Shown here: piece by piece, positions 1-7,387 of the stretch | How positions within the stretch are numbered: position 1 is the first letter of the stretch | How the letters are laid out: the number at the start of each line of letters is the position of its first letter | NCBI RefSeq assembly: GCF_001746835.1 | Contig: NZ_CP016094.1 | Coordinates: 1,178,001-1,242,000 of the forward strand | DNA from: Lacunisphaera limnophila | Lineage (GTDB): Bacteria; Verrucomicrobiota; Verrucomicrobiia; Opitutales; Opitutaceae | Reading direction: 5' to 3' | DNA: 64,000 nt | Program-made: the position numbers and the translations under genes | The notes under the pieces: generated by a model | The model's input: only the letters and a program-made list of their open reading frames with translations | What the model was told of the DNA's origin: nothing | Database searches by the model: none

Positions 1-294
1 CTCGAGAGCTTCTGCCTGAGCATCCTCGAGGCCATGACCTTCGATTGCCCCAGCGCCGCCTTCGCCGTCGGCGGCATTCCCGAAGTCGTCGAGTCCGGCC
101 TGCACGGCCTGCTCGTCCCGTTCGGTGACACCGCCGCCCTCGCCCGCGCGATCGAGATTCTCATTGCGGATCCCGTCCGCCGCGCCGCCTTGGGCAAGGC
201 CGGCCGCGAGCGCGCCATCGCCCTTTTCTCCGCCGACCGCATTGTCGGCCGCTACGAACAGTATTACCGCGGCCTCTGCGCCGCAAAGGGATAA
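1..294 (+). CDS. Glycosyltransferase, GT4-type, C-terminal fragment
   Basis: The reading frame is open from the left edge, so only the last 97 residues are seen. The fragment begins with ESFCLSILEAM and continues with GGIPEVVE and GLLVPFGD, the order found in the C-terminal nucleotide-sugar-binding lobe of family 4 glycosyltransferases (E-x7-E motif, then G-x-P-E). Such enzymes transfer a sugar from a nucleotide donor to a growing glycan, usually at the inner membrane. The donor and acceptor cannot be told from this fragment. It ends 161 bp before the tmRNA gene. Confidence 0.85.
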   Translation, partial: LESFCLSILEAMTFDCPSAAFAVGGIPEVVESGLHGLLVPFGDTAALARAIEILIADPVRRAALGKAGRERAIALFSADRIVGRYEQYYRGLCAAKG

Positions 295-360
295 GCCTCA
301 TCGCGGGCGGGGAGCTTGCATTCGTGGTCGCCTGTGGCAAGTTGACCGATCCCACCGCTG

Positions 361-382
361 GCCCTGAGCCTGTCGAATGGGC
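361..382. repeat. REP-like palindrome between glycosyltransferase and ssrA
   Basis: A 22-bp imperfect palindrome has arms GCCC and GGGC around the core TGAGCCTGTCGAAT. Its core resembles the CCTGAGCxTGTCGAAGG words that are scattered through many GC-rich bacterial genomes. The rest of the 295-455 gap holds no convincing gene. A TTGACG near 386 is a possible -35, but no matching -10 is evident. Confidence 0.5.
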
Positions 383-455
383 TGTTCTTTGACGGTGCAC
401 CACTGCATCGGTCGTCATGGTCCTTCTCACTTGGAACTTGTTACTTTCTTCCTTT

Positions 456-810
456 GGGGGTGTTCCGGATTCGACCCTTGGTTAGAGTGCGCAGCTGCCT
501 GTCGAGAGCCGAAGGCCTCTCGTAAATCCCCCTTCGAACAAAACAAACGGCAATAACGAAGAAATGCTAATGGCCGCCTAAGTGCGGTCACGTTTTCACT
601 CCGACTCCTGCTAGGGGATGAAAACGTCGACAGCAGGAATAGCGGTTGAGGGCCGTCATGACCTCGCCGCCGTATCTTCAACCATGGCTGGCCAAAGGGG
701 AAGCGCGCGTCCACGCGTCCCTCGAGGCGAGATCCAAACCGACGCTATATAGGTAGATGCTGCGTGCGAAGGCCTGGGGCACAGGGGTTCAACTCCCCTC
801 ACCTCCACCA
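456..810 (+). ncRNA. ssrA: Transfer-messenger RNA (tmRNA)
   Basis: This is a one-piece tmRNA of 355 nt. The 5' end GGGGGUGUUCCGGAUUCGAC is the usual tmRNA start, and its first seven bases pair (one G-U) with CACCUCC just before the encoded ACCA at 807-810. The T-arm GGTTCAACTCCCC lies at 785-797. The mRNA-like part ends at the TAA at 579-581 and reads ...NKTNGNNEEMLMAA, a proteolysis tag ending in the typical small hydrophobic residues. The resume codon is not certain: TCG at 534-536 or AAC at 537-539 is possible. Together with SmpB the RNA rescues stalled ribosomes and tags the unfinished protein for proteases. Confidence 0.95.
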
Positions 811-851
811 ATCAAAAACCCCGCGCCGCAAGCGCGGGGTTTTTGATTGGT
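807..851 (+). terminator. Rho-independent terminator of ssrA
   Basis: A perfect 20-bp inverted repeat (807-826 and 832-851, loop CGCAA) contains a GC-rich core CCCCGCGC flanked by A5 and T5, giving a classic hairpin plus U-tract. The left arm starts inside the tmRNA's ACCA tail, so the 3' end of the precursor would be base-paired until processed. Confidence 0.9.
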
Positions 852-978
852 GCCGCGCCGCTGCCCGGCGGAGGCGGGCCTGCGCCCGCGAAAACCATGC
901 TGGGGCGGGAAGATTCCCCTCTCCTGCCCGTCGCAAAACATCTTGCGCCCGGCTGCGCGCTGCGGCCTGTATTTATCC

Positions 979-3900
979 ATGCCCCTTCCTGGTGTCAGCC
1001 CGTCCGTGCCGGGCGGCCCAACCGAACGGACCCCCGCGTGCCGCCGGCTGAGCCGGATCGTCCGCACCTGGTGCTGGGGCGGCCTGCTCGCGGCGTCCTC
1101 CCTGACCCGCCTGCACGCCCAAGCCGAGGCCGGCGGCGAACTCGGGCTGCCGTTCACCCGCTTCTATTCCTTCGAGGAAATCGGCCACGCCTCGCGCGGC
1201 ATGCGCCTGGGCTTCGACCCGCTCGGCCGGATCGCCATGACCCGCGGCGGCTCCTGCATCGTGCTCAACGACACGGACTGGATCGACATCGCCAACCGCA
1301 CCGGCAACGGCACCGTCATGCAGCGCCTCGTCTTTGCCCCCGATGGCGAGGCCTATTTCGGCGCCTTCGGCCTGTGGGGTGTCGCCCGCATGAACGGCGG
1401 CCGGCTCGAGCCGCTGGCGCTGGTCCCACCCACCGCACCCAAGTGGACGCGCATCACCAATTTCAATGAGGTGGTCGCCGCCCCGGGCAAGGTCTGGTTC
1501 GCCGGGCTCAACGGGGTCGTCCATTGGGACCGCACCACCGGGCGGCACGCGTACTTCGAGATCCCCGGCATCTCGCGCGTTTTCCTCCTCGGCGACCGCC
1601 TTTATTTCTCGTCCTACGCCGCCGGCATCGGCGCGCTGGATCCCGCGCAGGAAACCGTGGAAAAAATCCGCACCCCCCTGGCCGAGGGCGTCGAGATCGA
1701 CCAGGCCACGGCGTTCGACGAGACCCGGGTGCTCACCACCGACATCGACGGACGCCTCCGTTTCTTTGACGGACGGGATTTCACGCCCTTCCCCGGCCCC
1801 CTCGGCGAACGACCGCTGGGCCGGGCCACCGCCCTGACGCGCCTGCCCGACGGCAATGTCGCCCTCGCGATCAACGGCCTGGGCCTTTACCTGGTGTCGC
1901 CGACCGGGCAGATCCTCATCGCCCTGACGACACCGGACTACCACCGCGTGACCGACCTGGCCGCGCGCGAAAACGGTGTGCTCTGGGCGGTCAACGAAAC
2001 CGGCATCGAAAAAATCCTCTATAAGAGCCCGTTGACCGTCTTCGGCCAGCGCCAGGGCCTCCCCCTCAGCTGGCCCCAGTTGGTGCGCTGGAACGGCCGC
2101 ATCGTCGTCGCCTCCGGTGGCCGGCTGTATGAAACCATCGCCGGCCCCCCGGGGGAAACCACCCGCTTCCGCCTGATGGCGGAACAGCCGGCCGCCAGCG
2201 GCGTATGGGGCCTGGCCGCCGCCGGACCGGAATTGCTGATCGGCACCAACCAGGGCGTCCAACGCCGCGGTCCCGACGGCGGCTTTACGCCCGTCATCGC
2301 GGGCATGGACGTCGCCCGTCTCGTCCACGTGAACGGCACCGTCTATGTCCTGGGCACCACGGAAATCGCCGCGCTGCGCCAGGTGGACGGCCGGTGGACG
2401 GAGTGCGCCCCCCGCGTCCGGGGCGTGGGCTACCCGATGATCGTCCACGGCACCAACCACGCCGCCTGGATCGAGCTCGGACCCAACCGCGCCGCCCGGG
2501 TGCACCACCGCGACGGCACGCTCCAGGTCCGGGTGTTCGAGGAATTTCCCTGGAGCTCCGCCCGCTGGATCAACATCGGCTGGGCGGGCTCGACGGTCGC
2601 GCTGAGCGGACTGCCCGACGGACGACTCTTCTTCGACGAGGAGACAGAGTCGCTGATCCCCGCGCCCCCCTTGGGCCGGATCCTCGACCAGGCGCCGTTT
2701 CCGGTCACCCGCTTCCGGCAGGATGCCGACGGCACCCTCTGGGGCACGCACGACGAGGGTCTGCTCACCATCCGGCTCGCCGGTGACCAACCCGTGTTCG
2801 ATGCCGAAACCTTCGGCAAGGTCCCGGATCGCTTCCCCCTCGCCCAGTTGCTGGCCGACGGCGACATCTGGCTGGTCACTGGCCAGTCGCTGTATCACGT
2901 GAACCAGACTTTCCCGGCGCGGCCGAAACCCGCCTTCCAGCCGACGCTCGTGTCGCTGACCAACGGACGGACCGACCGCGAGCTGCTCTCCCAACCCGGC
3001 CGCCCGACCGGCCTGCCGGTCCTCCCGTATCAGGACAACAGCCTCGTGCTGCGTTTTTTCTCCGGCAGCTACGCCTCGCGCCAGCCCCCGGCCTATACGT
3101 TCCGGTTGTACCACGGAAACGACAGCCGGATCGTGCTGGGCAACCGCTCCCTGCTGACGCTCACCAACCTCCGCGAGGGCCAGTATCGCCTCGAAGCCAC
3201 ACTCACCGGCACCCGGGTGCCGGCCGGTCCGCCGCTGGCCTTCGCCTTCGAGATCGCCCCGCCCTGGTACCGCACCGCCTACGCCTATGCGCTTTATGCC
3301 GCCGCCTTGGCCGGTCTCATCGCCGGTCTCATGTGGTGGTCGGCCCACCGCTCCCGCTCGCGCAACGTCGTGCTCGAAAAACTGGTCGCCGACCGCACCA
3401 ACGAGCTCCGCGCGGCCATGCAGCAGCTCAACGAGGAAACCCGCAACACCGCCACCCTCGCCGAGCGCGACCGCCTCGCCGGCGAGATCCACGACAGCCT
3501 GCAGCAGGGCCTCAGCGGGCTCATGCTGCAGCTCGATGCCACCCTGAAACTCGCGGACCTGACCGACGACGTGCGCTCCCGCCTGCTCGTCGCCCGCAAC
3601 ATGGTTTCCTTCACCCGGCACGAGGTGCAGCACGCCGTCTGGGACATGGAGACCCCGCTGCTCGAGGGCACCGAGCTCGGCGACGCCCTCAAGAAGATAA
3701 CAGGCCTGATTGGTCCGGGTGCCGTGAACGTCCAGATCCGCGTCACCGGCGCGGTCCAGGCCCTGCCGTCGGCCACGAAGCACCACCTCCTGCGCATCGC
3801 CCAGGAGGCCATCACCAACGCCGTGCGCCATGCCGCCGCCCACGCCATCACCATCCTGCTCGCCTATGAACCCGCCGGCGTCCGGCTGGAAGTGACCGAC

Positions 3901-4074
3901 GATGGCAACGGTTTCGTGCCCAGCGAGGTCCTCACCAAGGGCCTCGGCCATTTCGGCCTGCGCGGGCTGCGCGGCCGCGCCGGCAAGATCGGCGGAGAAC
4001 TCCAGATCCAAAGCGCCCCGGGGCAGGGCACCACGGTCCGGGTCTGGGTGCCGAGCCTTCAACCTGTCGTATGA
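979..4074 (+). CDS. Propeller-type sensor histidine kinase (HisKA_3)
   Basis: The protein of 1031 residues senses an extracytoplasmic signal and phosphorylates a partner regulator. The chosen ATG gives an N-terminal hydrophobic export segment (about residues 30-45). A long region of two-component-regulator propeller repeats follows, then a Y_Y_Y domain (about 680-757), one membrane helix (about 765-787) and a HisKA_3 domain with the phospho-acceptor in AGEIHDSLQQG (His838). The HATPase_c domain has QEAITNAVRHA (about 940) and DDGNGF (about 973). It overlaps the next gene by ATGA, so the pair is translationally coupled. Kinases of this build in Bacteroidota and Verrucomicrobiota often sit beside glycan-use genes, which fits the beta-galactosidase and receptor downstream. 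Ligand unknown; upstream TTG/GTG starts are possible but would spoil the signal sequence. Confidence 0.88.
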   Translation: MPLPGVSPSVPGGPTERTPACRRLSRIVRTWCWGGLLAASSLTRLHAQAEAGGELGLPFTRFYSFEEIGHASRGMRLGFDPLGRIAMTRGGSCIVLNDTDWIDIANRTGNGTVMQRLVFAPDGEAYFGAFGLWGVARMNGGRLEPLALVPPTAPKWTRITNFNEVVAAPGKVWFAGLNGVVHWDRTTGRHAYFEIPGISRVFLLGDRLYFSSYAAGIGALDPAQETVEKIRTPLAEGVEIDQATAFDETRVLTTDIDGRLRFFDGRDFTPFPGPLGERPLGRATALTRLPDGNVALAINGLGLYLVSPTGQILIALTTPDYHRVTDLAARENGVLWAVNETGIEKILYKSPLTVFGQRQGLPLSWPQLVRWNGRIVVASGGRLYETIAGPPGETTRFRLMAEQPAASGVWGLAAAGPELLIGTNQGVQRRGPDGGFTPVIAGMDVARLVHVNGTVYVLGTTEIAALRQVDGRWTECAPRVRGVGYPMIVHGTNHAAWIELGPNRAARVHHRDGTLQVRVFEEFPWSSARWINIGWAGSTVALSGLPDGRLFFDEETESLIPAPPLGRILDQAPFPVTRFRQDADGTLWGTHDEGLLTIRLAGDQPVFDAETFGKVPDRFPLAQLLADGDIWLVTGQSLYHVNQTFPARPKPAFQPTLVSLTNGRTDRELLSQPGRPTGLPVLPYQDNSLVLRFFSGSYASRQPPAYTFRLYHGNDSRIVLGNRSLLTLTNLREGQYRLEATLTGTRVPAGPPLAFAFEIAPPWYRTAYAYALYAAALAGLIAGLMWWSAHRSRSRNVVLEKLVADRTNELRAAMQQLNEETRNTATLAERDRLAGEIHDSLQQGLSGLMLQLDATLKLADLTDDVRSRLLVARNMVSFTRHEVQHAVWDMETPLLEGTELGDALKKITGLIGPGAVNVQIRVTGAVQALPSATKHHLLRIAQEAITNAVRHAAAHAITILLAYEPAGVRLEVTDDGNGFVPSEVLTKGLGHFGLRGLRGRAGKIGGELQIQSAPGQGTTVRVWVPSLQPVV

Positions 4075-4703
4075 TCACCGCCGTCAAAAAAATCCGGATC
4101 CTCCTCGTCGATGATCACATCGTCATGCGCATGGGTCTTGTTACCGCCACCGGCGGCGAACCCGACATGGAGGTGGTGGCAGAGGCGGACAACGGCACCG
4201 AGGCCATCCAGGCCTACCGCCTGCACTGGCCCGACGTGGTCGTCCTCGACCTGCGCATGCCCGGCCTCAACGGCGTCGAGACCATCCGCCTGCTGCGCGA
4301 GGAATTTCGTGACGCCCGCGTGCTGGTGTTCAGCAATTACGCGGGCGGCGAGGAGGTCTTCCAGACCTTCCGCGCCGGCGCCTGCGGTTTTGTCGTCAAG
4401 GAGATGCCTTTGGAACGCCTGCTGGAGGCCATCCGCAAGGTGCACCAAGGCGAACATTACATTCCCGCGGAGATCTCGGCCCGCCTGAGCGGCCGCGTTC
4501 TTTCGCAACTCTCCTCGCGCGAGGTCGAGGTGCTCACCCTGATTGCCCAAGGCCTCAGCAACAAGGAAATCGCCGCCCGCTTGAACCTCGTGGAAGGGAC
4601 CGTGAAGGTCCACGTGACCAACATCCTCGCCAAGCTGCATGTCTCGGACCGCACCCAGGCGATTCTCGCCGGCGTCAAACAAGGCATCATCCAGCTCGAA
4701 TAG
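4071..4703 (+). CDS. NarL/LuxR-family response regulator
   Basis: This 210-residue protein has an N-terminal receiver domain (IRILLVDDH near the start, phospho-acceptor Asp60 in VVVLDLRMPG, later lysine in FVVKEMP) and a C-terminal LuxR helix-turn-helix (SSREVEVLTLIAQGLSNKEI, about residues 146-200). It is the obvious partner of the upstream histidine kinase because the genes overlap by four bases. NarL-type regulators dimerise when phosphorylated and activate promoters. The targets are likely nearby carbohydrate genes, but this is inference. Confidence 0.93.
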   Translation: MITAVKKIRILLVDDHIVMRMGLVTATGGEPDMEVVAEADNGTEAIQAYRLHWPDVVVLDLRMPGLNGVETIRLLREEFRDARVLVFSNYAGGEEVFQTFRAGACGFVVKEMPLERLLEAIRKVHQGEHYIPAEISARLSGRVLSQLSSREVEVLTLIAQGLSNKEIAARLNLVEGTVKVHVTNILAKLHVSDRTQAILAGVKQGIIQLE

Positions 4704-4835
4704 CGCGAAGGGGCGGCCCGCTCAGTCAACGGTTGATATAACCAAGGGGATAGCGGGGGCATAACCATCGGCCGGTTGCATGCCGTCCTTTCCCCTTGGA
4801 GGTTAGCGGTCCACCCCACCCCGGACCAAGCGACC

Positions 4836-6068
4836 ATGCGTTTACCCCGACGTTCGCCCGCGTCTACAGCACGCCCCCCCCTTGATGTTGCCCAGCAGCC
4901 GGGCCCGGCCTGCGCCCCCGACAGCAGCACCCTGGCATCGGACGGGGCACCGAGAAAAGCCCGCGTCACCCAGACCGATATTGCCCGCGTCGCCCGCGTG
5001 CACAACACGACGGTTTCACTCGCCCTGCGCAACTCTCCCTTGATCCCCGCCGCCACGCGCGACCGGATCCAGGCGCTGGCCCGCCAGCTCGGCTACTGTC
5101 CTGACCCGGCCTTGCAGGCCTTGGTGGCCTACCGCAAGGGCTGCCGTCCGCACGCCACCGGCGAGACCCTCGCCTATGTCACCCGCTGGCACACCCAATG
5201 GGGTTGGAGCCGCCTGCCCGCCGAGGGCACCCATTACCTGGCCGCCAAACAAAAGGCGGAGGAACTCGGGTACCATCTCGAACATTTCTGGCTCGGTGAA
5301 CCCGGCATGAATCCCCGCCGGCTCGACCAGGTGCTGCTGCACCGCGGCATCCGCGGCGTCATTTTCGGCGCCGCCCATGCCGCGTGCGAGGATCTCACCG
5401 AACTGAGCTGGTCCCGGCTCTGCGCGGTCCGAATCAGCGGTCTGCCCCTGACACCGCCCCTGCACCACATCACCCTCGATCCGGTCGCCGTCATCCGGCT
5501 CGCGATGCAGCACGTCCTGTTCGCCGGCTACCGCCGCATCGGCCTCGTGCTCCCCCAGACCTGGGACAAGCTCACCGATCAGGTCTGGTCCGCCGCGTTC
5601 CAAGCCGAGCAATTCCGCTGCCACCTGAAGGACCGCCTGCCGGTGCTCCAGTTGCAGGGTCCCCCCGAGGAGGCCGAGGCGGCCGGCCTGTCCTCGCACG
5701 ACGCGGCCAATGACGCGGCTTCGTTGTTGTTCTGGTACCGCCAATACCGGCCGGAGGTGGTCCTGGGCACCACGCCGACCATGCTCCAGCACATCCGGCA
5801 GAGCGGCTTTCAGGTTCCCCATGATTTTGCCTATGCCAATCTGCTGATGCCGGCCGCGACCCCCGGCCATGCGGGCGTCCGGGTGAACCACGCCCGGGTG
5901 GGCGAACTCGCGGTGGAGATGCTCGCCGGCCAGCTGCAGCAAAATGCCCTCGGCGTGCCGGCGATCGCGACCGTCACGTCGGTTGGCGGCACCTGGTGCG
6001 AGGGTGCTTCCCTGCCCACCCCCGCCTCCGTTCCGGCAATCGCGCCGACCCTGATTTCGTCCAGCTGA
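4836..6068 (+). CDS. LacI-family transcriptional regulator
   Basis: About 40 residues in, the protein has a LacI-type helix-turn-helix and hinge (TQTDIARVARVHNTTVSLAL, then RDRIQALARQLGY). A periplasmic-binding-protein-like sugar-sensing domain follows, for 410 residues in all. A TTG at 4776 would add 20 residues; the ATG at 4836 is preferred, although neither has a Shine-Dalgarno sequence. The N-terminal extension before the HTH is longer than usual and rich in Pro and Arg. It lies between the two-component pair and the beta-galactosidase/receptor genes, so it probably represses local glycan-use promoters until a sugar is bound. A candidate operator is at 14252-14263. The gene is convergent with the next one. 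Confidence 0.87.
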   Translation: MRLPRRSPASTARPPLDVAQQPGPACAPDSSTLASDGAPRKARVTQTDIARVARVHNTTVSLALRNSPLIPAATRDRIQALARQLGYCPDPALQALVAYRKGCRPHATGETLAYVTRWHTQWGWSRLPAEGTHYLAAKQKAEELGYHLEHFWLGEPGMNPRRLDQVLLHRGIRGVIFGAAHAACEDLTELSWSRLCAVRISGLPLTPPLHHITLDPVAVIRLAMQHVLFAGYRRIGLVLPQTWDKLTDQVWSAAFQAEQFRCHLKDRLPVLQLQGPPEEAEAAGLSSHDAANDAASLLFWYRQYRPEVVLGTTPTMLQHIRQSGFQVPHDFAYANLLMPAATPGHAGVRVNHARVGELAVEMLAGQLQQNALGVPAIATVTSVGGTWCEGASLPTPASVPAIAPTLISSS

Positions 6069-6102
6069 TCGCACCCCGGTTTGGGCGATTGGATGAGATG
6101 CG

Positions 6103-7359
6103 TCAGCGCGGCGGTTCCAGCTGCAGCGGCAGCAGCGATTCCACCGGCTTGCCCGCCGCCAGCGCGGGCGCGAACCGCAAGGTCTTCAGCACGGCGACCA
6201 GCCCGGCATCGGACGCCGGTTGCTTCCCCGCGGCATCGGCGAACACCGCCGTCACCCAGCCGTTCCGATCCACCCGGACATGCCAGGTGCGACGCCCTTG
6301 TTCCGCGGGTAGCGTGGCCCACGCCGCTTCCACGAGCACCGGATCCATCGGGCTGGCCGGCAACGTGTGGCCCCGGTGGTTCGCGATGTACTCGAAAATC
6401 CGAAATTCCTGCGCCTCCGCCTCGGTCACCTCGACCCGCTTGCGGGACAGATTGGTCGCCACCTCCTCGCCGCGGTCGTACACGTGGACATCCCAGCTTT
6501 CGAGCACGTAGCCCGGCGGCAGTCCGCCCTGCAGGGCACGCACCTTGCGGGTGCTCCCGGCCGCCATCGGACCCAGCGGCTTGACGTAGGTCCACTTGCG
6601 GGTGTCGCCCGTCCGGCTGCCCGGGTCGCGGATCAGCGCGATGAGCGCGTAATAGGGCCGCTCCAGGTCGCGCTCCGCGCGGATCTCAAACCCAAGGCGA
6701 ATCGCGTCAAACCTTTCCTCCCCCACCGCCCCCTGGCTGCGCTCGAGCAGACTGGAACTGTATCCCGCCCCTTGCACGGCCTGCGTCACGGCCTGTTCGG
6801 CCGCGGCCAGCCGGCCCTGGGCCTGCGCGAGCATCTGACCGGCGGCGGCCCGATCCTCGGGATTGCCGGCGGCGGCCACGGCGGCTCCCGCCCCGGCCAC
6901 CGACTGGTCGGCCCGCATGCGCTCACCCTGCGCGATGTCCGCCACCGCCGACTCGCCGGCCGCCAGCGTGACATTCCGGGCCATGCCGGCAAAGGGATCG
7001 CTGCCTTCCGCGTACGCCCGTTCCGCCTTCAAGCCGTCGATGGCCACCCTCGCGGCGCTTAACTTCAACACGTCCTTGATCCGGATGTCCGTCACCCGGC
7101 GGTGCGGGATCTCGACGGACCTTCCCTCCCGATCGACGATGAGGGCGTGATCCGTGGCCTCCCGCAAAGGATGCAGACTCCGGTCCAGTTCAACGGAGAT
7201 ATCGGCCCCCATGAACAGGACCTGGGTCTTGGCAGTTTCGCCCGAGGCGGGTGCGCCCACCGGATCGGAAGCGAGCAGGGTGACGCTGATCAGCGGGCAC
7301 AACGCCACGAGGAAGCGGACGTTCAGACCGCGGGAGGGGATACGAACGGGAGCATTCAT
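6103..7359 (-). CDS. Secreted protein with TonB C-terminal-like domain
   Basis: The 418-residue protein has an N-terminal signal peptide (FLVALCPLISVTLLAS). The chosen ATG lies 31 codons inside a longer open frame, because the upstream stretch is Pro/Arg-rich and unlike a protein start. The middle is Ala/Gln-rich (about residues 150-200) and probably helical. The last 60 residues (TWHVRVDRNGWVTAVFADAA then LKTLRFAPALAAGKPV) resemble the TonB C-terminal fold with its R-V-D-x-x-G-x-V pattern. There is no N-terminal ExbB/D-interacting anchor, so it is probably not a working TonB. It lies 28 bp downstream of the beta-galactosidase on the same strand, so co-transcription is likely. The function is unproven. 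Confidence 0.65.
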   Translation of the reverse strand: MNAPVRIPSRGLNVRFLVALCPLISVTLLASDPVGAPASGETAKTQVLFMGADISVELDRSLHPLREATDHALIVDREGRSVEIPHRRVTDIRIKDVLKLSAARVAIDGLKAERAYAEGSDPFAGMARNVTLAAGESAVADIAQGERMRADQSVAGAGAAVAAAGNPEDRAAAGQMLAQAQGRLAAAEQAVTQAVQGAGYSSSLLERSQGAVGEERFDAIRLGFEIRAERDLERPYYALIALIRDPGSRTGDTRKWTYVKPLGPMAAGSTRKVRALQGGLPPGYVLESWDVHVYDRGEEVATNLSRKRVEVTEAEAQEFRIFEYIANHRGHTLPASPMDPVLVEAAWATLPAEQGRRTWHVRVDRNGWVTAVFADAAGKQPASDAGLVAVLKTLRFAPALAAGKPVESLLPLQLEPPR

Positions 7360-7387
7360 GTTTTTTGGGGCGGGGGGCAAGGGTCGA

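Noticed and set aside
386-455. Promoter for ssrA with TTGACG as -35
   Set aside because: The distance to the mature 5' end is too long and no convincing -10 follows at 16-18 bp.
973-4062. A 1029-codon open frame on the minus strand opposite the propeller kinase
   Set aside because: It mirrors the real gene codon by codon, a common effect of high GC; its translation is rich in Gly, Ala, Glu and Arg with no domain, while the plus strand has clear kinase motifs.
4776-4835. TTG start extending the LacI-type regulator by 20 residues
   Set aside because: The ATG at 4836 is a better start codon, and the extra residues add no conserved sequence; neither start has a ribosome-binding site, so some doubt remains.
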